From RGIG8244 sp045592785 (GTDB lineage: Bacteria > Verrucomicrobiota > Lentisphaeria > Victivallales > UBA1829), in the NCBI GenBank assembly GCA_045592785.1, contig JAZNVL010000057.1, positions 73,325 to 137,324 of the forward strand: a stretch of DNA of 64,000 nucleotides, read 5' to 3'. How positions within the stretch are numbered: the first letter of the stretch is position 1; the number at the start of each line of letters is the position of its first letter. The position numbers were made by a program, and so were the translations under genes. Positions 25,558 to 33,961 of the stretch are shown piece after piece. The notes beneath the pieces are model-generated. The model did not search any database and had not been told where the DNA came from. It worked only from the letters and a program-made list of their open reading frames with translations.

Positions 25558-26483
25558 ATCCCATGCTGTATCAGGGAAACAATGCGGATGCGACACGGGA
25601 TCCTTATGCCAGCTTCGGTCGGACGTTCCGGATCCTGTGTGCTGTGCTGATCCTGCACAGTCTCATCTTCATTATGCCCTGGTTGTGGATGAAGTATCAG
25701 CAGTGGAAAAATCCCCCCGTCATTGTTGTGAGAGCTGCTTTGGTGGAATTGCCCAAAGGAACGTCCCTTGATGTGCCGAAAGAGGCGGAGCCTGCACCCG
25801 CAGATGACCCTGCACCACAGCAGAAAGAGGAAAATCTTCTGGATTCACTCCCCGAAGTGGACCCATTGCCGCCACTCCCCGATCCACCCCCGCAACCGGT
25901 GGTGAAACCTCAACCGAAGCCCAAGCCGGTCCCGAAGCCGGAGGTGAAGCCTCAACCGAAGCCTGTGGCAAAGCCGAAACCCGAACCGCAGGAAAAGAAG
26001 TATCTTACTGCGGAAGATATCAAGAAACTCCGCAAAAAGAATCCGAAACGGGTGATCAAAGAAGATACACAGGCAAAGAAACGTGCGGAGGCAGAGGCGC
26101 GGAAGCAGAGACAGCAGGCGGAGGCACGGCAGAGACAGTTGGATGCCGTCGCCACAGCTGCGGAAAAATACGGTTCCCCGCAGGGAGGAGAGAAGGGGAT
26201 CCCCGCTACAAAGGAATATTACGATTATATAGATAAACTGACCGCATTGATCCGGCGTCAGTGGAAGGAACCCCGTGCGATCGAACTTGGTGCATCCCGG
26301 GTGTCAGTCGTCCTGACTCTGGAGATCGCTGCCGATGGAACGGTGAAAACAAAGAATTTCAAGCCGTCGGGGATCGAGGTGATGGATCGGTCAGTACGGG
26401 ATCTTCTGGAAAAATTGAGAGTAGTGACTCCGCCACCGCGTGGACCGTTGACCGTCCCCGTGACCTTGCGGGTCAGTGATTGA
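25554..26483 (+). CDS. TonB/TolA-like energy-transducing protein
   Basis: 309 residues. One N-terminal membrane anchor (ILCAVLILHSLIFIMPWLWM), then a Pro/Lys-rich periplasm-spanning region (about residues 80-145, repeating KPQPKPKPVPKPE), a Lys/Ala/Glu-rich helical stretch (EDTQAKKRAEAEARKQRQ) like TolA domain II, and a C-terminal domain with TVKTKNFKPSGIEVMDRSV typical of TonB_C. The mixed TonB and TolA features are common outside Proteobacteria. It completes the exbB-exbD-tonB cassette. Confidence 0.88.
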   Translation: MNPMLYQGNNADATRDPYASFGRTFRILCAVLILHSLIFIMPWLWMKYQQWKNPPVIVVRAALVELPKGTSLDVPKEAEPAPADDPAPQQKEENLLDSLPEVDPLPPLPDPPPQPVVKPQPKPKPVPKPEVKPQPKPVAKPKPEPQEKKYLTAEDIKKLRKKNPKRVIKEDTQAKKRAEAEARKQRQQAEARQRQLDAVATAAEKYGSPQGGEKGIPATKEYYDYIDKLTALIRRQWKEPRAIELGASRVSVVLTLEIAADGTVKTKNFKPSGIEVMDRSVRDLLEKLRVVTPPPRGPLTVPVTLRVSD

Positions 26484-26497
26484 AGAAAGGAAACACG

Positions 26498-27670
26498 ATG
26501 AGCAGTATTTATGAACGATATTACACCGCGCGTATGCCTGCGAAACAAGTTTTGATCCAGCAGGAAAATGAGGTGTATGCCACCATCCGTTTTTCCGCCG
26601 GATCCTGTGTCGACGGTGTTTTCGCGCCAGAAGGTTTTGATGCCCGTCAAATCGTGGGCGCGTGTCGGGAGGGCGGACTCAAAGGTGTGATCCTGGTCTG
26701 CAAACTTCCGGATGGTTTTTGTCTCTGGCCCTCAACGGTCACGGAATACAACACAAAAAACGCGCCGTGCGGGGATGTGGTCCGTGCCTTTTCCGAAGCC
26801 TGCGCAGAAATGGATATGAAGTTCGGTGTCTCCCTGCCGCATGAGGATGTGCGTGACCCGCGGGAGTATCGCAAACAGCTGCGGGAAGTGTTGTCACAAT
26901 ACGGTCCCATGTTCGAAGTGCAGTTCAGCGAAGCGGAAGCGGATAAGAGTGATTTCAGTTGGGATCCGGTGTACGGGATCGTGCGCCAGATGCAGCCGGA
27001 TGCTGTGATTTCCGGCGGACCGGACCGCAGACGGTGTAATTGCAGACAGGGGATTCTGCCCGATGACTCTACGATACGGTATACTCCGGTGTTGTTGCTT
27101 CCGGGACATGAACGACCGAAAAGTCAGGCTGCATTGAACAAGTATCTGCTTTACGGCCGTCTTTGCGGCGGGATGTATTTTGTGCAGGCGGAATGTGAAT
27201 ACCCGCTTACCACGCCCGAAAAGATGCGGGAGGCGTATCTGCATACGGTGGGGAATGGCGGTGTGTTGAATATTCAGATCACGCTGGATAACCGGGGACT
27301 TGTAAGTAAGAAAGACCAGGCGCATCTGCGTGCATTTTCTGCGGAGCGGAATGTCTTGTTTTCGCAACCCGTCCTCACCTGGCTGGTCAGCGATGGCGAA
27401 CAGATCCTTGTCACAAGGAAAAAACCATTCAATCTTATCGAATTTGCGGAAGATGTTTCAATGGGTGAACGGGTGAAGTTCTGGAAGGTGGAAGCCAAAG
27501 AGCCTGACGGCAGCTGGCGTGTTCTGACCGAAGGCAGGATCGTTGGATTCCGACGGTTGCGTCTTCTGGAAACACCATGCAACGCCGTTATGCTCCGTAT
27601 CACGCTCACCGGCGGAAATGCCGATTTCCGGACCTGGATGGTCCCGCAGGGAGATACGGAAAATGAGTGA
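26498..27670 (+). CDS. Degenerate alpha-L-fucosidase-like (GH29) protein, probably not a classical hydrolase
   Basis: 390 residues from the ATG at 26498, preceded by AAAGGAAACACG. GFCLWPSTVTEYNTKNAPCG, followed by DVVRAFSEACAEMDMKFGVSL and later YGPMFEVQF and QMQPDAVISGGPD, is clearly the GH29 barrel. But the substrate-binding HHDGF becomes KLPDGF (residues 69-74) and the nucleophile Asp of the usual WFDG becomes Ser144 in QFSE. The N-terminal HWG segment is missing. There is no signal peptide. The C-terminal part resembles the accessory beta domain of fucosidases. It sits between tonB and an rRNA methyltransferase gene, overlapping the latter by eight bases. Confidence 0.7.
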   Translation: MSSIYERYYTARMPAKQVLIQQENEVYATIRFSAGSCVDGVFAPEGFDARQIVGACREGGLKGVILVCKLPDGFCLWPSTVTEYNTKNAPCGDVVRAFSEACAEMDMKFGVSLPHEDVRDPREYRKQLREVLSQYGPMFEVQFSEAEADKSDFSWDPVYGIVRQMQPDAVISGGPDRRRCNCRQGILPDDSTIRYTPVLLLPGHERPKSQAALNKYLLYGRLCGGMYFVQAECEYPLTTPEKMREAYLHTVGNGGVLNIQITLDNRGLVSKKDQAHLRAFSAERNVLFSQPVLTWLVSDGEQILVTRKKPFNLIEFAEDVSMGERVKFWKVEAKEPDGSWRVLTEGRIVGFRRLRLLETPCNAVMLRITLTGGNADFRTWMVPQGDTENE

Positions 27671-28874
27671 AACATTCCAACCGCAGAGGATCGCTGTCCG
27701 GGTGAAACGTAAAGCGGTCGCCGCGATCCGTCAGGGACACCCCTGGCTGTTTGAAGATTCGGTGGAACGGTATTCCAAAGAACCGCGGAGCGGAGATGTT
27801 GCCGTGCTGTTCGACCCCGACGGCAAACTTTTGGGGGCAGGACTGTGCGATCCGTCATCGGCGGTCCGGGTTCGGGTGATGGCGCATGGAGCGGGCGCGC
27901 CGCCTGTGGGACCGGAACTTTTTGCTTTTCTTGTGGAGAAAGCCCGTACCCGGCGGGAAGGGAAGATCCCCGGCGGGACCACCGCCTGGCGTTTGATCCA
28001 CGGGGAATCGGATGGATTTTCCGGACTGGTTGCGGATAAGTATGACGATACGCTTGTCCTGAAAATATATTCGGCGGCATTTCTCCCCCATATTCCGGCG
28101 ATCATCACGGCATTGCAGAACGCTTACCCGGAGCTCACGGCAACCGTGATCCGGCTTTCCCGTGAACTGGCGCGGAGTCAGGATGAATATCACGATGGCG
28201 ACATTCTGCCCTCCTCTGCTCCCTGGATCAAGACGTTCCGGGAAAACGGGATCCGGTTCAAAGCGGACTTGCGTACCGGACAGAAGACCGGATTTTTTCT
28301 GGATCAGCGGGATAACCGTTCCCGCGTGGAAAAACTTTCAGCGCACCGTCATGTGTTGAATGTGTTCAGTTTTTCCGGCGGATTCTCGCTGTATGCCGCC
28401 CGCGGCGGTGCGGAAACCGTGACCAGTATCGACTTTGATAAACATGCCATTGCGGCATGTGATGAACATTTTGCCATGAACCGTGAGACCGGGACGATCC
28501 GGAACTGCCGTCATACCGGGATCGTGGGCGATGCGTTTGAAGAAATGCGGAAACTTGCCAAAGCCGGACGTCAATACGGTCTGGTGATCGTGGATCCGCC
28601 TTCCTTTGCCAAATCCTCCGCCGAAAAAAGTACCGCGTTACACAGTTATGCCGCCCTTGCAAAAGCCGCAGTGAAACTGCTTGGAAGGAACGGGATCCTG
28701 GTTTTCGCCTCCTGTTCCAGCCGTGTGACTGCGGATGATCTTTTTCCCGTGATCCAGCAGGCGGCAGGGGATACGCTGGAAGTCTTTGACCAAACATTTC
28801 ATGCGCCGGATCATCCGTCCGATTTTCCGGAGTCCGCCTACCTCAAATGTCTCTGGATGCGGAAAGTACGATGA
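27663..28874 (+). CDS. Class I rRNA (cytosine-C5) methyltransferase, RlmI-like
   Basis: 403 residues from the ATG at 27663. An N-terminal PUA-like domain (RVKRKAVAAIRQGHPWLFED) precedes an RlmI-type core: KTGFFLDQRDNRSRVEKL, the SAM motif NVFSFSGGFSLYAARGGAE, and VDPPSFAKS, where RlmI/RlmK enzymes have their catalytic loop. These enzymes methylate 23S rRNA. The exact target base is not settled by sequence. The start overlaps the preceding gene by eight bases and the stop overlaps mutY by four. Confidence 0.9.
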   Translation: MSETFQPQRIAVRVKRKAVAAIRQGHPWLFEDSVERYSKEPRSGDVAVLFDPDGKLLGAGLCDPSSAVRVRVMAHGAGAPPVGPELFAFLVEKARTRREGKIPGGTTAWRLIHGESDGFSGLVADKYDDTLVLKIYSAAFLPHIPAIITALQNAYPELTATVIRLSRELARSQDEYHDGDILPSSAPWIKTFRENGIRFKADLRTGQKTGFFLDQRDNRSRVEKLSAHRHVLNVFSFSGGFSLYAARGGAETVTSIDFDKHAIAACDEHFAMNRETGTIRNCRHTGIVGDAFEEMRKLAKAGRQYGLVIVDPPSFAKSSAEKSTALHSYAALAKAAVKLLGRNGILVFASCSSRVTADDLFPVIQQAAGDTLEVFDQTFHAPDHPSDFPESAYLKCLWMRKVR

Positions 28875-29899
28875 AGGAATTTGCGACGGAACTGTTTGCC
28901 CGTATCCCTGTCCCGCTGCTGGCATGGTTCGAAACACATAAACGGGATCTTCCCTGGCGCAACACGGCGGATCCTTACCGTATCTGGCTTTCCGAGATCA
29001 TGTTGCAACAGACCCGGGTGGAAGCCGTGAAACCCTATTTCGAACGGTTCATTACCCGTCTTCCTGATATCGCCGCGCTTGCCGCCGCGGATGACGAAAC
29101 GATCCTGAAACTGTGGGAGGGACTGGGGTATTATTCACGGGTACGCAATCTGCGGAATGCCGCACGGATCATCATGAAGGAGTACGACGGCATTTTCCCG
29201 ACAGATATTGCCGCCATACGCGCATTGCCGGGGATCGGCGATTATACGGCGGGAGCCATCGCATCCATCGCGTTCGGGGCAGGTGAGCCTGCGGTGGATG
29301 GAAACGTATTACGAGTGGCGACACGACTTGCCGGATCCCGGGAAAATATCTCCCGGATCCCGGTCCGGCACCGGGTGGCGGATGTGTTGAGGGAAGTATA
29401 TCCCCCGGGAAAAGCATCTGAATTCACACAAAGTCTGATGGAGTTGGGGGCATTGGTCTGTCTGCCGAACGGGGAACCGAAATGCGAAGAGTGTCCCCTT
29501 TCCTCATTCTGTCAGTCCCGCAAATACGCCTTACATTCCGTGATCCCTGTGAAAAATACGGCGAAGGAACGGAAGAAAGAGCAGCGTACCGTCCTCATTC
29601 TCTCCTGCGGCGGGAAATATGCCTTGCAGAAACGTCCGGGAAAAGGACTTCTTGCTTCTCTCTGGGAGTTCCCGGCACTCCCCGGCTGGCTGGAAATCGC
29701 GGATCTTCCGTCATTCTGCCGGGCACCCCGGCGCGGACCGGATGCAGTGCATGTATTCAGTCATCTGGAATGGCACATGATCTCTTATTTTTCGGAAGTG
29801 CCTGAAATGCTTCCGGAATACGTCTGGTTTTCACCGGAAGAATTTCCTGCGATCCCCTCTGCATTGAAACGGTATGTGGATGCGATATCCGCCCTTTAA
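28871..29899 (+). CDS. mutY: A/G-specific adenine glycosylase
   Basis: 342 residues. I take the ATG at 28871 because it overlaps the previous stop as ATGA; an ATG 24 bases upstream is also in frame. LSEIMLQQTRVE carries the catalytic Glu42, LPGIGDYTAGAIASIAFG is the helix-hairpin-helix, and VDGNVLRV holds the catalytic Asp143. The 4Fe-4S site is C-x7-C-x2-C-x5-C, one residue longer than the usual first spacing. A NUDIX-like C-terminal domain recognises 8-oxoG. The enzyme removes adenine mispaired with 8-oxoguanine. Confidence 0.95.
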   Translation: MKEFATELFARIPVPLLAWFETHKRDLPWRNTADPYRIWLSEIMLQQTRVEAVKPYFERFITRLPDIAALAAADDETILKLWEGLGYYSRVRNLRNAARIIMKEYDGIFPTDIAAIRALPGIGDYTAGAIASIAFGAGEPAVDGNVLRVATRLAGSRENISRIPVRHRVADVLREVYPPGKASEFTQSLMELGALVCLPNGEPKCEECPLSSFCQSRKYALHSVIPVKNTAKERKKEQRTVLILSCGGKYALQKRPGKGLLASLWEFPALPGWLEIADLPSFCRAPRRGPDAVHVFSHLEWHMISYFSEVPEMLPEYVWFSPEEFPAIPSALKRYVDAISAL

Positions 29900-29929
29900 A
29901 TAAATATTTTTATTTTTTTATAAAATAAC

Positions 29930-29958
29930 TTGTAAATTTGCCGTGGGTATGATATAGT
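29930..29958 (+). promoter_or_regulatory. Promoter of the type I secretion operon
   Basis: TTGTAA (29930-29935), 17-bp spacer, TATAGT (29953-29958), with TGA before the -10. It leaves a leader of roughly 70 bases before the ABC transporter start. The leader holds GGCAATGCC and a partial TTCCGG/CCGGAA pairing but no clear riboswitch. Confidence 0.5.
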
Positions 29959-30035
29959 ACAGTGTGAATTTCCGGATTACTGCGTGGCAATGCCGAAAAG
30001 GGTCACAAAATGCCGGAACAACCAAAGGATATGTT

Positions 30036-32627
30036 ATGAGTGAAGAAAATACGACGCAGGTTGTCGTTGCGGATGTGAATCCCAGCGGACTTTTATGCCT
30101 GCACAGTCTGGTCGTCAATCTGCACCGGAATGTGAATTTCGATGCTCTGATGACGGACGGGACAAAGAAAAAGTATGCGGATGCACCCTGCGATACTCTG
30201 TTGGAGTTGGCGCAGGGACTTGAATTGCGTCCGGAACGAAAAGAGGATGTGGAGGAAACCGCCAAGGTCTATAACGGTCCGGCTCTTCTCAAACTCAAAG
30301 ACAACCACTGGATCTGCATTCCGCAGATGGGACAGTTCAATGGCGATGCGCCGATCCGTCTCTTCGATCCCATGATCCAGGGACAACAGAAAACTGCCAC
30401 CGGGCCCAAGGAAAAGATCCTTTCCCTTTACGACGGGGAACTGATCATTTTCCGGAATCTTCAGCCGGTGGACAACAAAAAATTCTCCGGTCTGTTCTGT
30501 TTGACCTCCATTGCCCGGCATCATCAGGTGAATATGGATATCCGGCGGCTGATGCACGAATATGCCATCGGGGAAAACGAGCCGACGGTCATGGAACTCC
30601 TGGAAATGGCGTCTTCCTATGGTCTGAAAACAAAGCAGACCCGGGTACGCTGGAAAGATTTTCCGCGGATCGGGCAGGCTTACCCGATGTTGGGAGTGAA
30701 GCGGGATGGCAAGTATGTCGTTTTCTGCGGTTGGCGTGAGGATAAAGACGGGAACGGCACATTGGCTGTGGTCGATCCCTCCGATCCGCCGGAGCAGCCC
30801 GGACAGCAGTTCCGTTTTTACACGGAAGATGAGTTCAAGGAAAAATGTACGGGCAAAGCCGTATTTCTGAAAAAGATCTACAAACTTTCGGATGAAGAAC
30901 AACCGTTCAGTCTGCTGTGGTTCATGCCGGAATTTATCAAACTCAAAGGTTTGTTCTTTCAGATTGCCATGCTGGTGGTGATGATGACGGTGATCGCACT
31001 GATCACGCCTCTGTTCTTCCAGATCGTGGTGGATAAAGTCATCGTTCACCAGGCGATGTCCACATTGAACACCCTGGGGATCGGGATCGTGATCGCGATT
31101 CTCTTCAACGGGATCCTGGATTTCCTCCGGAGTTATCTGTTGTTGTTCGCCACAAACAAGATCGACATTTCTCTGGCGACGAAAACATTCCGGCATCTGA
31201 TGCGGCTGCCTATCGAGTTTTACGAACGGGTCCCCTCCGGCGTATTGCTCAAACACATGCAGCAGACCGAAAAGATCCGCGGGTTCCTCTCCGGGAATCT
31301 GTTCTTCACGATCCTGGACGTGTTCTCTCTGTTCCTCTTTGTTCCGTTCCTGTATTTTTACAGTCCGACACTGACCTTTGTGGTGTTGGGCTTCTCCGCT
31401 GCCATGGCATTGGTCATTGCGGCATTGGTCCGTCCGTTCCAGCGCAGATTGAATGAACTGTATCAGGCGGAAGGGAAACGGCAGAGTATGCTGGTGGAAT
31501 CCATTCACGGGATCCGCACGGTGAAATCGCTGGCGTTGGAACCGGTGGAAGAACGTCTCTGGGACAATTCCAGTGCGTACGCCATCAAGTCCTATTTCCG
31601 CGTGGGCAAGATCTCCATGACTGCCAAGAGTATCAGTCAGGTGTTGGAAATGCTGATGACGGTCTGCGTGATCTGGGTCGGCGTTTATCTTGTGCGGGAT
31701 AAAATCATTACGGTCGGGGCTCTTATCGCATTCCAGATGCTTGCCGGACGCGTGACGGGTCCGCTGGTCCGCATGGTCGGTTTGATCCATGAATACCAGC
31801 AGATCGCACTTTCCGTGCGAATGCTCGGTGTCGTGATGAATACGCCTCTGGAACCGGCGGGCGGCGGTGTACGCAATGCACTCAAAGGCAATATCGAGTT
31901 TGATAATGTGACATTTCAATACCGTCCGGATACACCGCAGGTCATCCGGAACTTCTCTTTGAAGATCGATCAGGGGATGACAGTCGGGATCGTGGGACGT
32001 TCCGGATCCGGAAAGACCACGCTGACCAAACTTCTGCAGGGGCTCTACCCGGTGCAGTCCGGTTTGATCAAGATCGACGGGATCGACCTTCGCGAGATCG
32101 ACAAAGCGCATTTGCGCAGCAGTATCGGTGTGGTGCTGCAGGAAAACTATTTCTTCAACGGTACGGTGCGTGAGAACATTTCTCTGACGAAACGTTCTGC
32201 CGCTCTGGAAGAGATCATTTACGCCGCGAAACTGGCGGGTGCGGATGAATTCGTGCAGAAACTTCCCAAGGGATATGATACCATGCTGGAAGAAAATGCC
32301 TCCAATCTTTCCGGCGGACAGAAACAGCGTCTTGCCATTGCCCGTGCGCTTCTGACGAATCCGCCGATCCTGATCTTCGATGAAGCGACCAGTGCCCTTG
32401 ACCCGGAAAGCGAAACGGTGATCCAGAACAACCTGGCAGCCATCGCCCGCGGCCGTACGGTCCTTATCATCTCCCACCGTCTTTCCATTGTCAGCAATGC
32501 GACCAAGATCCTTGTGATCGACAATGGGGAACGCACGGCATTTGCATCTCACCGTGAGTTGCTTGCCATGCCCGGTACTTACAGTGAATTCTGGCATCAG
32601 CAAATGGAAAGGCATCTTGAAAAATGA
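30036..32627 (+). CDS. Type I secretion ABC transporter with two tandem degenerate C39-like domains
   Basis: 863 residues from the ATG at 30036 (AAAGG upstream); HlyB-type exporters usually have about 700. The excess is an extra N-terminal domain. Domain A (about residues 14-140) opens PSGLLCLHSLVV and domain B (about 148-285) opens FSGLFCLTSIARHHQVNMD; both match the C39-like domain of HlyB, and in both the catalytic Cys before Gly is Ser (S17, S151). Domain A keeps a His (NHWICI, H91), domain B has Tyr there. Then follow the membrane domain and a complete ATPase: Walker A GRSGSGKTT (K660), signature NLSGGQKQR, Walker B ILIFDEATSALDPES, and ISHRLS. It should export an uncleaved large protein. 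Confidence 0.9.
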   Translation: MSEENTTQVVVADVNPSGLLCLHSLVVNLHRNVNFDALMTDGTKKKYADAPCDTLLELAQGLELRPERKEDVEETAKVYNGPALLKLKDNHWICIPQMGQFNGDAPIRLFDPMIQGQQKTATGPKEKILSLYDGELIIFRNLQPVDNKKFSGLFCLTSIARHHQVNMDIRRLMHEYAIGENEPTVMELLEMASSYGLKTKQTRVRWKDFPRIGQAYPMLGVKRDGKYVVFCGWREDKDGNGTLAVVDPSDPPEQPGQQFRFYTEDEFKEKCTGKAVFLKKIYKLSDEEQPFSLLWFMPEFIKLKGLFFQIAMLVVMMTVIALITPLFFQIVVDKVIVHQAMSTLNTLGIGIVIAILFNGILDFLRSYLLLFATNKIDISLATKTFRHLMRLPIEFYERVPSGVLLKHMQQTEKIRGFLSGNLFFTILDVFSLFLFVPFLYFYSPTLTFVVLGFSAAMALVIAALVRPFQRRLNELYQAEGKRQSMLVESIHGIRTVKSLALEPVEERLWDNSSAYAIKSYFRVGKISMTAKSISQVLEMLMTVCVIWVGVYLVRDKIITVGALIAFQMLAGRVTGPLVRMVGLIHEYQQIALSVRMLGVVMNTPLEPAGGGVRNALKGNIEFDNVTFQYRPDTPQVIRNFSLKIDQGMTVGIVGRSGSGKTTLTKLLQGLYPVQSGLIKIDGIDLREIDKAHLRSSIGVVLQENYFFNGTVRENISLTKRSAALEEIIYAAKLAGADEFVQKLPKGYDTMLEENASNLSGGQKQRLAIARALLTNPPILIFDEATSALDPESETVIQNNLAAIARGRTVLIISHRLSIVSNATKILVIDNGERTAFASHRELLAMPGTYSEFWHQQMERHLEK

Positions 32628-33958
32628 GCGAAGAAAAAGAAACCGTAAGAGGTGCGATCGAGTTTCAGCCCGACGCACTGGAAATCAAGCAGTCACGGCT
32701 CCCGTTCTTTGCACGGTTCACCCCGTATGCCGCTTTCATTATGATGGCGGGTGCGATCATCTGGGCATCTATCGGCAAAACGGATACCATCGTACAATCC
32801 CAGGGTAAACTCGTTTCTGACGAACAGAACATCGTCATGAAGCCCCGTGAACTGGCGGTGGTCAAGAAGATCCATGTGAAAGTCGGTGACATCGTGCAGC
32901 CCAATGACGTACTCATCACCTTTGACCCGGAGATCTATGACTCCGAAAAGGAACGTCTGGAAAGTGAGATCTCCACATTGCAGGCGCAGTTCGACCGCTT
33001 GTATGCGGAATTCAATCAGAAGGAATATAAGCCGGAAAAACGGACCCGTGATACCATCTGGCAGCTGGAGATCCACAAACAGCGTATGGCGTATTACAAG
33101 GAACGTATGAACTATTTCGATCAGGAATATGCCCGGATCAGCGCATCCATCAAGACCCGCGGGGAAAGCCTGCACAACAGCGAAGAACGGTTGAAAGAAT
33201 TCCGTCCGCTGGAAAAAATGTATGTGGACCTGGGGGATGTGGTGGCGACCAAACGGGAACGTATTGAGATCTCCATCAAGCGTATGGAAATCGAAGCGAC
33301 CACCGATGAATTGCGTAATACCCTCGATGAAATGGAACATCAACGTCAGTCCTCCGTTGCCAGCAAGAACGCATTCCAGGAGGAATGGCGTAACAGCATC
33401 GCCACCGAAATGATCAAGATCCGCCGGGAACTGACTTCCAATCAGAAGCAGTACGAGAAAACCAGCAATCTGGCTCAATACATCTATCTGCGCGCACCCT
33501 GCGAAGCCATGGTCCATGAGATCGCGGCGTTCTCCCCCGGCTCTGCCGTGCGGGAAGCAGAACCCCTGATCACGTTGGTCCCCCTGAACGGAAAAATCGA
33601 GATCGAAGCGGAAGTCAGCCCCCAGGATATCGGGAAAGTCGCCATCGGTGATCCGGTCCGTATCAAACTCAATGCCTATCCGTTCCAGAAACACGGAACG
33701 CTGGATGGCAAAGTGCTGCGTATTTCCGAAAATACATTTGCCCGCGCCCAGGGACAACCCATGCCGCCCAATGCCACCCCCACTTATTACAAAGCGGCGA
33801 TCTCGGTTTCCGGATCTCTGCGGAATGTGGATGAAAAATATCGTTTGATCCCCGGCATGGATACCCAGGCGGAGATCAAGGTCGGCAAACGCCGTATTAT
33901 TGAATATGTGTTGTATCCGCTGATCAAAGCACTTGACGAATCCGCCAGAGAGCCGTAA
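32624..33958 (+). CDS. HlyD-family type I secretion adaptor (membrane fusion protein)
   Basis: 444 residues, overlapping the ABC gene by ATGA. A short cytoplasmic N-terminus, one membrane span (about residues 26-46, AAFIMMAGAIIWASIG), a biotinyl-lipoyl-like half (KIHVKVGDIVQPNDVLITFD), a long coiled coil (SEKERLESEISTLQAQFDRL to about residue 290), then the second lipoyl half and a beta-barrel ending AEIKVGKRRIIEYVLYPLIK. It links the ABC exporter to an outer-membrane TolC-type channel; no tolC gene is in the window. It is the second gene of the secretion operon. Confidence 0.93.
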   Translation: MSEEKETVRGAIEFQPDALEIKQSRLPFFARFTPYAAFIMMAGAIIWASIGKTDTIVQSQGKLVSDEQNIVMKPRELAVVKKIHVKVGDIVQPNDVLITFDPEIYDSEKERLESEISTLQAQFDRLYAEFNQKEYKPEKRTRDTIWQLEIHKQRMAYYKERMNYFDQEYARISASIKTRGESLHNSEERLKEFRPLEKMYVDLGDVVATKRERIEISIKRMEIEATTDELRNTLDEMEHQRQSSVASKNAFQEEWRNSIATEMIKIRRELTSNQKQYEKTSNLAQYIYLRAPCEAMVHEIAAFSPGSAVREAEPLITLVPLNGKIEIEAEVSPQDIGKVAIGDPVRIKLNAYPFQKHGTLDGKVLRISENTFARAQGQPMPPNATPTYYKAAISVSGSLRNVDEKYRLIPGMDTQAEIKVGKRRIIEYVLYPLIKALDESAREP

Positions 33959-33961
33959 GTC

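Noticed and set aside
24277..25596. N-terminal extension of the ROK gene over the exbB/exbD region
   Set aside because: The first 440 residues are antisense to two well-recognised genes; the ROK fold begins at 24276 after a good ribosome-binding site.
29959..30035. Possible riboswitch or attenuator before the ABC transporter
   Set aside because: Only short partial pairings (GGCAATGCC, TTCCGG/CCGGAA) and no conserved core; the leader is too short for known large riboswitches.
30093..32678. An 861-codon minus-strand frame under the ABC transporter
   Set aside because: No recognisable domain, His/Gln/Arg-rich composition typical of antisense translation; the plus strand encodes a complete transporter.
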